A stretch of DNA of 57,514 bases from an uncultured Granulosicoccaceae bacterium (GTDB lineage Bacteria > Pseudomonadota > Gammaproteobacteria > Granulosicoccales > Granulosicoccaceae). The translations under genes and the position numbers were made by a program. This document shows, in pieces, positions 44,964 through 54,702 of this stretch. The DNA is taken from NCBI GenBank assembly GCA_938003855.1, contig CALKXD010000223.1, positions 1 through 57,514 on the forward strand. The letters are read 5' to 3'. The stretch's first letter is position 1, and every line of letters starts with the position of its first letter. The notes beneath the pieces were generated by a model. The model was not told the origin of the DNA, did not search any database, and saw only the letters and a list, made by a program, of their open reading frames with translations.

Positions 44964-45487
44964 TGGTAGTCCGCTTCATCTGACTTTGCCTGATCATAAC
45001 AGCAACCCGATCATCACCGCGCGCAAATACCAACCCGCTGAAAGGCACCATACTGTGTACTGCCATAACCATTCTTTGGCAAACCTCAGTTACGTCAAGG
45101 TAATGCCTCTGGCAAATCTGCCGCCAGGCCTCCCTGCCCTTTGGCCGGTCGCCTTGCTCTTGATCGCAAGGGCAGTATATCCACCTTGCGCAGGCGTTTC
45201 AGTAATCGTCAATGCGGCATTACCGTTCTGTTGCATCGCACTAGCGTCAGAGCCATATAACCCGCGCTATTGTCGGGGTTTGTTGAACGCAACGGTGGAT
45301 TACGACGGAAAGTGATGCGGCTGATATACTATGTATTAGGCGGGTTAGGTATGATCAGCGTTCTTCTGCCTGGCGTCGCTTGTCCACACGGGTCAGTTGT
45401 CTGTCATTAAAGTGCCGGTCCGGGTTTCGCCACCGGACTGGCTACAGCACACGGTTCTGTGCAACTACGGTGAAGGTTAATTGTTTT
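44964..45487. other. 524-bp intergenic region
   Basis: It is shared upstream region of the racemase (minus) and the ABC-cNBD gene (plus). No gene is recognised. A stem GTCCGG / CCGGAC (45418-45438) lies 50 bp before the ABC-cNBD start. GAAGG about 11 nt before the ATG is a weak ribosome site. Confidence 0.4.
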
Positions 45488-48400
45488 ATGGAAAAAAGCC
45501 TTTTTAGATTTATATGGAAATACTCGAAAGTTGACCAACTGGTTCTGCTGGCGATCACGTGTCTGACATTCCCGATGCTGTTTATTTCACTGGAGCTGCC
45601 AAAACGCATCATTAACGATGCAATTGGTGGTTCAGGCGAAGATGTGACAGTACTGGGTATTACGCTGGCTCAGGTTCCTTTCCTGCTGATACTTTGCATC
45701 GCTTTCTTGTTGGTTGTCCTGCTTAGCGGTCTGCTTAAAATGCGTCTCAATACCATGAAGGGCGTGTTGGCTGAGCGATTGCTCCGGCGTTTCCGATACC
45801 AGCTGCTGACTCGTATTTCACGTTTTCCACGGCCTTACTTCAGAACCACCAGCCAGGGAGAATTGGTATCGATGGTCACCTCAGAGGCGGAGCCTATGGG
45901 GGGAATGATGGGCGACATGATCTCCCAGCCGATTTTACAGACCGGTCAAATGCTTACCATTCTTGGGTTTCTTTTTGCACAGAGCTTCTGGTTCGGTCTG
46001 GCATCTATCGCCTTGATCCCGTTTCAAGCCTGGATCATTCCAAGGCTTCAGCGGCAGATAAATGCTCTCAACAAAGCGAGGATTCAAGAAGTACGGATGC
46101 TGGCGTCCGATATCGGTGAGACCGCTGCAGCGGTCAGTGATATCCGCACCAACGGTGGCTTGCGGCACCGGATGTCGTTGTTTTCGATGCGACTGGGCAA
46201 TCTTTTCGGGATTCGCTTCCAGATTTATCAAAAGAAATTCTTCATGAAATTTCTAAACAACTTTCTCAATCAGCTGACACCGTTTTTTTTCTATGCGGTT
46301 GGCGGTTACCTGGTGATAAAAGGTGAGATAACCATTGGCGCACTGATCGCGGCTTTGGCGGCCTACAAAGACTTATCGTCACCGTGGAAGGAACTACTCG
46401 CCTATTATAATCAAACGCAGGATATGTCGCTGCGCTGGCAGGTGGTCACTGAGCGCTTTGCACCCAAACCACTGGTCAACGATGCGCTGTTCGACGGCGT
46501 ACCTGAATCTATTGCAAGCCTGGCCGGGCCTATCGAAATACAAAACGTCACGGTGCGCGATGAAGACGGTCAGCCGGTGCTGGAAGATATCAACCTCAGT
46601 ATTCCACAGGGCGCCCGTGTTGCGATTCAAACCAACAACGAAACCTCAGCACTGGCCTTTGCCGATCTGCTGACACGTGAAGTGATCCCGCTGCGGGGGA
46701 CGGTACAGATTGCCGGCCATAACCTCAACGACCTGCATCAGGCAGTGATCGCCAACCGGATCGGGTATGCGCATTCAAAACCACATCTGCTGAAAGGCAC
46801 GCTGGGAGACAACCTGCTGATGCCATTCAAACATGAACCCGCAGGCAGCTCACAGCCCACCGGCGAGCTAACTTCTCTACAGACAGAATCTGCCCGTGCC
46901 GGTAATACAGTTGACCCGTTCGACGTCGACTGGGAAGCACCCGGTGCAATAGACTTCAGATCCCCCGACGATATTCGTGAATGGTGGTATCAGCTTATCG
47001 AAGCCATGGGGATTGACGACTTCATGGTACGCCGGGCGCTGCGCTCGCGCTTAGTGCCGGGTGCTCAGCCAGAGTTTGAGGCCACCATTGTTAGCCTGCG
47101 TGACGAGGTCGCGGACCGACTGGCGCAAGCCGGTATGGGGGATATTGTTTATGAGTATCATCCGCAGAAATTTAATTCGGCCTCACCGCTGGGCAGCAAT
47201 TTACTGTATGCGCTGCCAACCCGCATGTTAACGCAGGAATCCTTATCGAAAGAACCGTACTTTTTGCGGATGCTGCGCAATGCCGGTATCGAAGAAGAAA
47301 TAGCACTGATGTCTGTCAGCCTGATTGACGGGCTGACTGCCACGTTCGGCAATGACGGTACGGACCATCCTCTGTTTCGGCGGCTGGGTATCGATGACAC
47401 TCTGTACCAGCGACTCGGCAGTATCTCTTCGAAAAGACGCGAGGTTGGTGATGCGGGCTTGTCCTCTGAAGAATTTGCGCTGCTGATCACGGTGCCGTTT
47501 GCGTTCTCCGCAGAGCAGATGGGCCCCGTTTTCAGCGAAGATTTCAAGCAGCGTATACTGCAGATTCGCATGAGCAGCGCCACGCAAATGGTCGGGGAAA
47601 TGGACGGTCTTTTTGAAACCATCGACCGCCAGCGCTATATTCCGGTGATGACGGTGCTGGGTAATTTACTGTTTGGCCGGATATCCCGAATGGCGGGCGC
47701 CCGCGAAAGAGAGATCGAAGACATACTCGTCGAGGTCCTGACTGCACACGGGTTAAGACGCCTGGCAGCGCAATCAATCTACGATCTGGAAACAACACCG
47801 GGAGGCGATAACCTGCCCGCGGTCTTCCGCGAGCGCGTCGCCTTCAGCCGCGCCGGTATCAAGAAGCCCGACATCCTGATACTGGGCAATGCGCTGGCAA
47901 GCCACGATGACACAGCACGGGAGTTAACCCGTGAACGAATCAGTAAACTGATGCCGGACTCGACCAAAATATTTATAGAAAAGCAGTTCCTTAATCCCGA
48001 CGCCTATGATCTGTTTGTTGAACTGAGCGACGGCAGAATCAAAGGCGACACCGCCCCGGCCGACCCGCAGGATGCTGATGCCCGGCAGGATCTAAACAAC
48101 AAAGTACAAGCGGTGGCACAAGCCGAACTGTTTGCCAATCTCGATCTGCGACAACAGCGACTGCTGGCGTTCAGTAGTCAGTGGTTCAGCGTTAAAGCCG
48201 GACAGGTGATCTATCAGGCCGGGCAGAAAGCTGATGCGGCCTATTTGTGCGTAAAGGGGCTGTCGGGTTTGTACTGGACGGACGACAGTCGCAAAAAGCG
48301 TTTAATCACAGAAGTGGCCCCGGGACGACTGATCGGCGACTTATCAGTCATTATCAAAGAGCGTCGGCAGGTCGATCTGGTTGCTATCGAAGATACCCTG

Positions 48401-48574
48401 TTTCTCCGAATTGGCGCGACCGAACTCATGGCGGTGATCGAAAACGACGCAATGGTGGCAAGCAGTCTGCTGCGAACCGTCTCCGGTCATTTAACCAACG
48501 TGGTGGACAACATTCGCAATGTGCGCAATTTTGCCATCGAGCGCGGCGTCGATTTTTCAGAGTTCGACAACTAA
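45488..48574 (+). CDS. ABC-exporter-like protein with degenerate ATPase and C-terminal cyclic-nucleotide-binding-like domain
   Basis: A 1028-aa protein. Residues 1 to about 330 resemble the membrane domain of type IV ABC exporters (about six helices; FRYQLLTRISRFPRPYF, GELVSMVTSEAE). From about 345 an NBD begins (IEIQNVTVRDEDGQPVLEDINLSI), but the Walker A place (about 377-390) reads AIQTNNETSALAF with no GK[ST]. The Q-loop place reads YAHSKPHLLKG. The signature place reads LPAVFRERVAFSRA, and the Walker B place reads DILILGNALASHD with no catalytic Glu. About 300 residues are inserted between Q-loop and signature. Residues about 880-1028 look like a Crp-type cNMP domain. ATP hydrolysis is improbable; a sensor or scaffold role is inferred. 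Convergent MFS gene downstream. Confidence 0.85.
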   Translation: MEKSLFRFIWKYSKVDQLVLLAITCLTFPMLFISLELPKRIINDAIGGSGEDVTVLGITLAQVPFLLILCIAFLLVVLLSGLLKMRLNTMKGVLAERLLRRFRYQLLTRISRFPRPYFRTTSQGELVSMVTSEAEPMGGMMGDMISQPILQTGQMLTILGFLFAQSFWFGLASIALIPFQAWIIPRLQRQINALNKARIQEVRMLASDIGETAAAVSDIRTNGGLRHRMSLFSMRLGNLFGIRFQIYQKKFFMKFLNNFLNQLTPFFFYAVGGYLVIKGEITIGALIAALAAYKDLSSPWKELLAYYNQTQDMSLRWQVVTERFAPKPLVNDALFDGVPESIASLAGPIEIQNVTVRDEDGQPVLEDINLSIPQGARVAIQTNNETSALAFADLLTREVIPLRGTVQIAGHNLNDLHQAVIANRIGYAHSKPHLLKGTLGDNLLMPFKHEPAGSSQPTGELTSLQTESARAGNTVDPFDVDWEAPGAIDFRSPDDIREWWYQLIEAMGIDDFMVRRALRSRLVPGAQPEFEATIVSLRDEVADRLAQAGMGDIVYEYHPQKFNSASPLGSNLLYALPTRMLTQESLSKEPYFLRMLRNAGIEEEIALMSVSLIDGLTATFGNDGTDHPLFRRLGIDDTLYQRLGSISSKRREVGDAGLSSEEFALLITVPFAFSAEQMGPVFSEDFKQRILQIRMSSATQMVGEMDGLFETIDRQRYIPVMTVLGNLLFGRISRMAGAREREIEDILVEVLTAHGLRRLAAQSIYDLETTPGGDNLPAVFRERVAFSRAGIKKPDILILGNALASHDDTARELTRERISKLMPDSTKIFIEKQFLNPDAYDLFVELSDGRIKGDTAPADPQDADARQDLNNKVQAVAQAELFANLDLRQQRLLAFSSQWFSVKAGQVIYQAGQKADAAYLCVKGLSGLYWTDDSRKKRLITEVAPGRLIGDLSVIIKERRQVDLVAIEDTLFLRIGATELMAVIENDAMVASSLLRTVSGHLTNVVDNIRNVRNFAIERGVDFSEFDN

Positions 48575-48604
48575 CGCCGCCAGACCGACAGCCGGGTTTA
48601 ACAC

Positions 48605-49834
48605 TCATGGATAACCTCTGCCTTCAATCGTAGCAAGGTTCAGATCAGTGTAGCGCTTAACCGACCTGAGCCGGCTGCATAACGTCGTCGAAAATGACGC
48701 TAGAAAACACAGCATCACAAGTATCAGGCCGGTGGCGGTGGAGGTAGCGCCAACGACCGCGCCGGCGACAATCGCCGCTAGCGGTCTGACCCCATAGATC
48801 GCTGTCTGAATGACTGCGTTGACTCGCCCGAGTAGCTCGGGTGGTGTCACCAGTTGCCGAATAGAATTCTGTGTTACCAGCCACATCGACGGTCCGAAGC
48901 CGAGTAAAAAACAGGCTGCGTAGACGGGTATCGCCGATCCATTCACGGGGATCGCAATCAGCGCCGCACTGGCAACCACAGAACTGGCCGGGCCGAATAA
49001 CAGAATCAGATTCGGAGGTATCACCGGTGATAGCCGTCCGACAGTCCATGCACCCAGTATTCCTGCCAGTCCGAAGGCTGACAACGCGACGCCGAATGTA
49101 CCCGCATCAAGCCGGTACTGATTGACAATTAACGGCACCATCATAACCAGCAGCGCGGAGAACGCCATGTTCCAGAACAAAGAACAGATCGCAATCGGCC
49201 GCAGAACGTCGTTATTGATCACGAAGTAAGCCCCCGTGACGATGCGCTGGACAATGCCCTCAGGTGCTTGCCTGTGTGGTGCTGTTACCGGTAGCTTGCG
49301 GATAAACGCACAGGCTGTAAGCCCGCCACACGCCGCTGCCGCAAAAAGCCCGGTAGCGTTTGCTTCAGATATCAGTAAACCAATGGTCAGTGGTACCGCA
49401 AACGAGGTAACGGCTCTAGGGATTTCAAAGCGGGCATTCGCTTGAGCCAACTGGTCCGCCGCGGTGATTTTCGGGAGCACGGACAGACTCACGAGTACAA
49501 ACAAAACAATGCCGAACCCGCCGAGTGTTACGGCAATGCCAAACCACAGCAGGTTTTCCAGCAGGATACTGACTGCCGCTCCGGCAAACCCTGTGGCTGA
49601 AATTAACGTTGCGGCAACGGCTGTTGATTGAGACCGGTAGCGATCGACAATCAGTCCGGACGGTAGCGAACCGAACAAGTGCGCTATCGACTGTGCAGCC
49701 ACAAGCAGGCCGATGGTCTCAACGGAGGCATTGAACACCAGCGCGGCGATCAGGGGGACAGACACCAGTGCAATCTGATCGGCCAGATGCATTCCATACG
49801 CGGCTGCTGTGAGACGATTGAGAATTGTCATCAT
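48605..49834 (-). CDS. MFS transporter, EntS/MFS_3-like
   Basis: An inner-membrane transporter (409 aa, 12 predicted helices). Features include the cytoplasmic loop LPSGLIVDRYRSQ between helices 2 and 3, SVLPKITAADQLAQANARFE, and STPPELLGRVNAV-like text (RQLVTPPELLGRVNAVIQ). These place it with the EntS-type drug/siderophore exporter branch. The substrate is unknown. AGGG lies just upstream of the ATG. It converges on the ABC-cNBD gene with 30 bp between the stops. Confidence 0.88.
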   Translation of the reverse strand: MMTILNRLTAAAYGMHLADQIALVSVPLIAALVFNASVETIGLLVAAQSIAHLFGSLPSGLIVDRYRSQSTAVAATLISATGFAGAAVSILLENLLWFGIAVTLGGFGIVLFVLVSLSVLPKITAADQLAQANARFEIPRAVTSFAVPLTIGLLISEANATGLFAAAACGGLTACAFIRKLPVTAPHRQAPEGIVQRIVTGAYFVINNDVLRPIAICSLFWNMAFSALLVMMVPLIVNQYRLDAGTFGVALSAFGLAGILGAWTVGRLSPVIPPNLILLFGPASSVVASAALIAIPVNGSAIPVYAACFLLGFGPSMWLVTQNSIRQLVTPPELLGRVNAVIQTAIYGVRPLAAIVAGAVVGATSTATGLILVMLCFLASFSTTLCSRLRSVKRYTDLNLATIEGRGYP

Positions 49835-50166
49835 GGTTGACCCTTGCGTTAAGTCATTTCACTGTACTGACAAGTGACGGACAGGTCGTACGGATTCCTG
49901 CGAAGTTTGCCTGGCGTCGCCGTGTAGCAGCCAAACCAACTGGCTGTAGCCGCTGGCAGAGCAAGGGTTTTCTGCCGCGTTGACAGCTGTGTACAGGGCC
50001 AGTCCGATGTGCGCTGGATGGCACTGTCAGAGGGGTATTTGTTGATCACCGCGGGTCGCCGGGTGGTGTGTCCCGGGTGATTATTTTCACAACAATTGAC
50101 AGCCTGCTGTTTTCAATTCAATGTTGCCGCTTTAATCCACCCTGTGCGATATTCCGGAACTCTTAG
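49835..50166. other. 332-bp intergenic region
   Basis: It lies between the divergent MFS and aminotransferase genes. No gene is recognised. TTGACA near 50096 is a possible -35 box for the aminotransferase, but no good -10 follows at the right spacing. Confidence 0.4.
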
Positions 50167-51537
50167 ATGTTTAAAAACGACCAGCTCACTCAGTGGGATC
50201 AGGACCACTTTTTCCACGCCTCTACGCATCTTGGCCAGTTTGCACGCGGCGAGATGCCTAATCGCATCATGACCGGTGGTGACGGCGTCTACATTACGGA
50301 CCGCGAGGGCGTCAGGCTACTTGATGCGTTTGCCGGACTCTACTGTGTGAATGTAGGCTACGGCCGCAGTGAAGTCTCGAACGCCATCGCCGCGCAGGCT
50401 CAGGAGCTCAGTTACTACCACTCCTATGTCGGTCACGGCACAGAGGCATCCATAACACTCGCGAAGATGATCATCGACCGTGCTCCGCAGCACATGAGCC
50501 GGGTGTATTTCGGCTTGTCCGGATCTGATGCCAACGAAACCAACATCAAGCTGATCTGGTACTACAACAATATCCTTGGCCGCCCTCAGAAAAAGAAAAT
50601 CATCTCGCGGTGGCGTGGCTACCACGGGTCGGGCCTGATGACAGGCTCCCTGACGGGGCTGGAGTTATTCCATAAGAAATTTGATCTGCCACTGGCCAAT
50701 GTGCTGCACACTGAAGCGCCCTACTACTACCGTCGCACCGACCGATCCTTAAGTGAGCTGGAATTTTCATCACAGTGCGCTGCCAAACTCGAAGCGATGA
50801 TCCTCGAAGAAGGCGCTGACACCATTGCGGCGTTCATCGGTGAGCCTGTTCTGGGGACCGGCGGGCTGGTGCCGCCACCGGAAGGATACTGGGCCGCCAT
50901 CCAGCAAGTGCTGCAAAAGTACGACATCCTGTTAATTGCCGACGAGGTAGTTACCGGTTTCGGCAGGCTTGGCAGTATGTTCGGGGCCATGCACTATGGT
51001 ATCAAGCCTGACATTATCACTATCGCAAAAGGTCTGACGTCGGCCTATGCGCCGTTGTCCGGCAGCATTCTATCCGACGCGTTCTGGAAGGTGCTTGAAG
51101 ACGGCACCGACGAATACGGGCCGATTGGTCACGGTTGGACCTACTCGGCGCACCCGATCTGCGCCGCCGCCGGGGTCGCCAATCTGGCGCTAATTGATAC
51201 ACTCGGCCTGGTGCAAAACGCAGCGAGCACTGGTGCCTATCTGCAGGCATCTATGAAAAACGCACTTGGTGACCACCCGCATGTCGGCGATATTCGGGGT
51301 GAAGGCATGACCTGCGCTGTCGAGTTAATTGACAACAAACAATCGGTGCAGTCTTTTGATGCAGCGCGAAAAGTCGGGCCTGCCGTTGTGGCCGCGATGC
51401 TCAAACGCGGTGTCGTAGCCCGCGCAATGCCACAGGGGGATATCATTGGTTTTGCACCACCGTTGTGCCTGTCGGAGCAGGAAGCCGATCTCATCGTTGC
51501 GGCCACCACCGAATCGGTTGTCGAGGTGCTGGGCTAG
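50167..51537 (+). CDS. Class III aminotransferase (omega-amino acid/amine:pyruvate type)
   Basis: A PLP enzyme (456 aa, fold type I). The PLP-phosphate region is YFGLSGSDANETNIKL, the Asp that binds the pyridine nitrogen is in LLIADEVVTGFGRLG, and the Schiff-base Lys is in ITIAKGLTSAYAPLSG. The N-terminal FHASTHLGQFARGE and GWTYSAHPICAAAG fit the beta-alanine/taurine/putrescine:pyruvate group. The amine donor is unknown. The next gene, an MFS transporter 69 bp away, may import its substrate. Confidence 0.92.
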   Translation: MFKNDQLTQWDQDHFFHASTHLGQFARGEMPNRIMTGGDGVYITDREGVRLLDAFAGLYCVNVGYGRSEVSNAIAAQAQELSYYHSYVGHGTEASITLAKMIIDRAPQHMSRVYFGLSGSDANETNIKLIWYYNNILGRPQKKKIISRWRGYHGSGLMTGSLTGLELFHKKFDLPLANVLHTEAPYYYRRTDRSLSELEFSSQCAAKLEAMILEEGADTIAAFIGEPVLGTGGLVPPPEGYWAAIQQVLQKYDILLIADEVVTGFGRLGSMFGAMHYGIKPDIITIAKGLTSAYAPLSGSILSDAFWKVLEDGTDEYGPIGHGWTYSAHPICAAAGVANLALIDTLGLVQNAASTGAYLQASMKNALGDHPHVGDIRGEGMTCAVELIDNKQSVQSFDAARKVGPAVVAAMLKRGVVARAMPQGDIIGFAPPLCLSEQEADLIVAATTESVVEVLG

Positions 51538-51606
51538 AAATCCCCCGACACACCCGTCGACTATTGATGATCAACCTCTATAATTCTGTGCCCGGCAAGG
51601 ACCGTT

Positions 51607-52866
51607 TTGCAGCCTGTGCAAACTGACGCCCGCTACACCGTGATGCCGGCACTTCTGGTGTTGTCTTTCTGTTTGCTGACAACCGCCTTGAGCCGTGGTG
51701 CCGGTGAATCTTTCAGTGTGTTCCTGCTGCCGCTGAGTGAGCATTTTCAGTGGGAGCGTGCTGCAGTCGCGTCTGTCTACTCGGTCTATATGGTGGCACT
51801 CGGGGTCGGCTCACTGCTGGCCGGACTGACATTTGATCGCTTTGGTGCGCGCTTCAATTACCTGTTTGGTTGCGGCTTGCTGGCTCTGGCCTACGGGCTT
51901 GCCGGAAACCTCGACAGTTTGCTGCAGTTTTACCTGGTACTGGGTGTCTGCGGTGGCCTGGGTGCTGCCATGGTGGGTATCATCCCCTCGCAAAGTCTGA
52001 TCTCCAGATGGTTTGACCGACGGCTGTCCACGGCCTTGTCACTCGCCTATGCCGGGCAAGGGCTGGGGACCCTTTGCATGGTGCCGGTGGCGCAGCTACT
52101 GATCGAGCAGCGAGGTTGGTCTTCCACCTACAGTACCGCCAGTATTCTGTTTATTGCGTTGTGGCTGCTGGTCGCTGTACTGCCGTGGAAGACGATATCG
52201 TCCGGTGCACACGACAACCCTAGAAAAACCCAAAACGGTAAACCGATTTCCGGAATGTCTCTGCGTGACGCGTTAAAAACCCGCGCGTTCTGGGGTTTTT
52301 TCGGTATCTTCGGGTTTACCGCTATCGGCATATTTGGAATCAGCCTGCAAACGGTGGCCTATTTGATCGAACAGGGTTTCAGTGAAGTCCATGCGGCATT
52401 GGCATTTGGTACTATCGGGATGCTGAGCTTTGCTGGAATGGCGCTGACCGGGCTGGCCGCCGACTACTGGCCAAAGCATCTGGTCGCAACGGTAAGCTAT
52501 AGCCTGAGTTTTGTCGGCATTGCCGCCGCCGTGCTGTTGCAGTGGTACCCGGGCTGGTTGCTGCTGTCGGTTTTTGTGCTGGCGTTCGGGCTGTCTGCCG
52601 GTGCGCGCGGGCCGATTATCACAACGCTTATGGCACAGACTTTTACCGGCAAAGGTCTGGCCTCCATTTACGGAGCGGCAAATCTTGGTCAGGGGGTTGG
52701 TGCCGCGACCGGTGCTTTCAGTGCAGGCTTATTGTACGACCTGTCCGGCGGTTATAATACGGGGTTTGCGTTGTGCGCACTGTTTACGTTATTCGGCGCT
52801 CTGCTGTTCTGGCTGATCCCGGAAATCCGTTATGCAGAGAACCGACCACAAGTGAGTGTGGTGTGA
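51607..52866 (+). CDS. MFS transporter, monocarboxylate/OFA-like
   Basis: A 12-helix transporter (419 aa) with GESFSVFLLPLSEHFQWERA in helix 1, LAGLTFDRFGAR in the 2-3 loop, and a second half starting SLRDALKTRAFWGFFGIFG. It resembles the monocarboxylate/oxalate-formate antiporter group. The start is TTG, with AAGG 6 nt upstream; an in-frame ATG 12 codons later (51643) is an alternative that leaves the first helix intact. It is probably in one transcript with the aminotransferase. Confidence 0.88.
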   Translation: MQPVQTDARYTVMPALLVLSFCLLTTALSRGAGESFSVFLLPLSEHFQWERAAVASVYSVYMVALGVGSLLAGLTFDRFGARFNYLFGCGLLALAYGLAGNLDSLLQFYLVLGVCGGLGAAMVGIIPSQSLISRWFDRRLSTALSLAYAGQGLGTLCMVPVAQLLIEQRGWSSTYSTASILFIALWLLVAVLPWKTISSGAHDNPRKTQNGKPISGMSLRDALKTRAFWGFFGIFGFTAIGIFGISLQTVAYLIEQGFSEVHAALAFGTIGMLSFAGMALTGLAADYWPKHLVATVSYSLSFVGIAAAVLLQWYPGWLLLSVFVLAFGLSAGARGPIITTLMAQTFTGKGLASIYGAANLGQGVGAATGAFSAGLLYDLSGGYNTGFALCALFTLFGALLFWLIPEIRYAENRPQVSVV

Positions 52867-53017
52867 TCACAACGCCCGCCGGTGCAGCTTCTGCATCCCT
52901 GTTTTACTCTAAATAAACCATCAGTCTATATTGCTCGAGGTTTGTGCTGGCATAAAAAGTTGAACAATCGCTTGCCCCTGTTTATCTGCGCGACTTTGCA
53001 CCGCAGTATCAACCCGC

Positions 53018-54625
53018 TTAGCTATTATCCTGCAGAATAAAATCAGCGCACCGGTCTGCGATCATCATTGTCGGGGCGTTGGTGTTGCCTGATGTCAGCG
53101 CAGGCATTATCGAGCAGTCTGCCACTCTCAGGTTCTCGACACCCCTGACGCGCAATCTGGTATCGACCACGGAATGCCTGTCTGATCCCATGCGACAAGT
53201 GCCCGCCGGATGGAAGATGGTTCGGGCATGGGATCGTATGGCCTGATCAAGCGTGTTTGATCCTGCCGACGTGCTGACTGAGGCATCGGGCCAAACGGCT
53301 TTTCCGGTGATTTCTTTTAACGGTGATTGCTCGAATATCTGCTCAGCAAGGCGGATGCCTCTGCGCAAAGTGTCGATATCCTGTTCACTGTCGAGAACGT
53401 TGGCCTGGAACAACAGCGAGTCGTCCGGATCGGCCGATCTGAGCATCAGCTTGCCACGGGAAACCGGGCGCATCGTCATGGGATGAACCTGTGCCGCGTG
53501 AAACTCGAGCGGTGGCCGCCCCGGTGCACCGGGCGCGAATGGCGCAAAATTAAACTGCACATCAGGCCGGCCATCACCGGTGGTGTCGACACAGGCACCG
53601 GCGCTGAGCAGGTTTGAGGTCAACAGACCTTTATTGCGAAAAAAATAGTTAACGCCGTGCTTAAGCGCCTGCAATCCCCGGTCAGCACCAAACAAGCCCC
53701 TGGCGTTCTGCAGTGTCCGTGTAACCGGTGTGCCAACGTGATCCTGGTAATTTGCACCAACCTCGGGGGAGTCATACACGGCATCAATACCCAGTGAACG
53801 CAGCGATTTTGCAGGGCCTATCCCGGACAGCAGTAATAGCTTCGGGCTATGGAAACTGCCGGCGGTTAAAACAACCTCGTTGCGAGCGCTGACGCGGACC
53901 GGATCACCCTGCACCGTCCTGGCCTCAACCGCTACCGCCCGTCCCTGTTCGATCCTAACGCCAGTGGTTTCCAGGCCAGTGAGTACCTGCAGGTTGTCTC
54001 GATGTAGTTCGGGTGTTAGAAAGCAATGCGCTGCAGATTGGCGCTGGCCGTCATGAGCGGTTACCTGATACCAGCCTGCCCCGTGCTGGGTTGCCCCGTT
54101 GAAATCGTCTGTGAAAGATATTCCCGCGTTGTTGGCGGCTTCTATAATCGCCGCTGATACCGGATGCTTCGCCTGCGGGTCGGCGACAATCAGTTTGCCG
54201 TCAGAGCCGTGATAGGCATCCGACAGGCGGGTGTTGCCTTCCTGCCGCTTGAATACCGGCAGTACGTCTTTGTAGGCCCAGCCATCACAGCCGTGCAGTG
54301 CTGCCCAGTCGTCATAGTCCTGATGCTGGCCGCGCATATAGATCATGCCATTTACTGATGACCCGCCGCCTATCACGCGCCCCTGAGGAACCGGAAAACG
54401 TTTGAGATCAAGGGTGGCATCGGGCTCGGAGACTATGGCATTGGCATCTTTGCTTTGCAGTACTTTGAAAAAAGTGGCGGGAATATGGATCCAGCGATTT
54501 GAATCGGTGCGGCCTCGCTCGATCAGAGCTACCGTCTTATTGCTCTGCGCTGCCAGACGTGCCGCCACGACACAGCCGGCAGAGCCGCCGCCGACGACGA
54601 TATAATCAAACTGCAGAGTCTTCAC
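53018..54625 (-). CDS. GMC-family FAD oxidoreductase (choline dehydrogenase-like)
   Basis: A 535-aa flavoprotein. The N-terminal FAD motif is VVGGGSAGCVVAARLA, the GMC signature 1 is GRVIGGGSSVNGMIYMRG, signature 2 is GSFHSPKLLLLSGIGP, and the C-terminus has HPAGTCRMGSD and the active-site region LTSGNTNAPTMMIAD. It oxidises an alcohol to an aldehyde or acid; choline, polyethylene glycol or other alcohols are all possible. The start is GTG, overlapping the stop of a short upstream frame (GTGA). Confidence 0.93.
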   Translation of the reverse strand: MKTLQFDYIVVGGGSAGCVVAARLAAQSNKTVALIERGRTDSNRWIHIPATFFKVLQSKDANAIVSEPDATLDLKRFPVPQGRVIGGGSSVNGMIYMRGQHQDYDDWAALHGCDGWAYKDVLPVFKRQEGNTRLSDAYHGSDGKLIVADPQAKHPVSAAIIEAANNAGISFTDDFNGATQHGAGWYQVTAHDGQRQSAAHCFLTPELHRDNLQVLTGLETTGVRIEQGRAVAVEARTVQGDPVRVSARNEVVLTAGSFHSPKLLLLSGIGPAKSLRSLGIDAVYDSPEVGANYQDHVGTPVTRTLQNARGLFGADRGLQALKHGVNYFFRNKGLLTSNLLSAGACVDTTGDGRPDVQFNFAPFAPGAPGRPPLEFHAAQVHPMTMRPVSRGKLMLRSADPDDSLLFQANVLDSEQDIDTLRRGIRLAEQIFEQSPLKEITGKAVWPDASVSTSAGSNTLDQAIRSHARTIFHPAGTCRMGSDRHSVVDTRLRVRGVENLRVADCSIMPALTSGNTNAPTMMIADRCADFILQDNS

Positions 54626-54702
54626 TGCGGAAATATCACCGGAACGGGCTGGTGCCTCTGGTGCCCCTGGTGCCCCTGGTGTTTCTGAAAGCTATTTTCC
54701 AT
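54622..54702 (-). CDS. 26-codon leader ORF before the GMC oxidoreductase
   Basis: An ATG (54702) opens a 26-residue frame beginning MENSFQ that contains three to four GHQ/RHQ-type units, encoded by a 9-bp tandem repeat, and ends IFPQ. Its TGA stop overlaps the GTG start of the oxidoreductase. The exact stop/start overlap suggests coupled translation. It has no known homologue type. It could be a regulatory leader or chance. Confidence 0.4.
   Translation of the reverse strand: MENSFQKHQGHQGHQRHQPVPVIFPQ
54649..54684. repeat. 9-bp tandem repeat, four units
   Basis: The units CTGGTGCCT, CTGGTGCCC, CTGGTGCCC and CTGGTGTTT run head to tail, 24 to 60 bp upstream of the GMC oxidoreductase start. 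Unit number could change by slippage without altering the reading frame of the leader ORF, since 9 is a multiple of 3. Confidence 0.85.
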
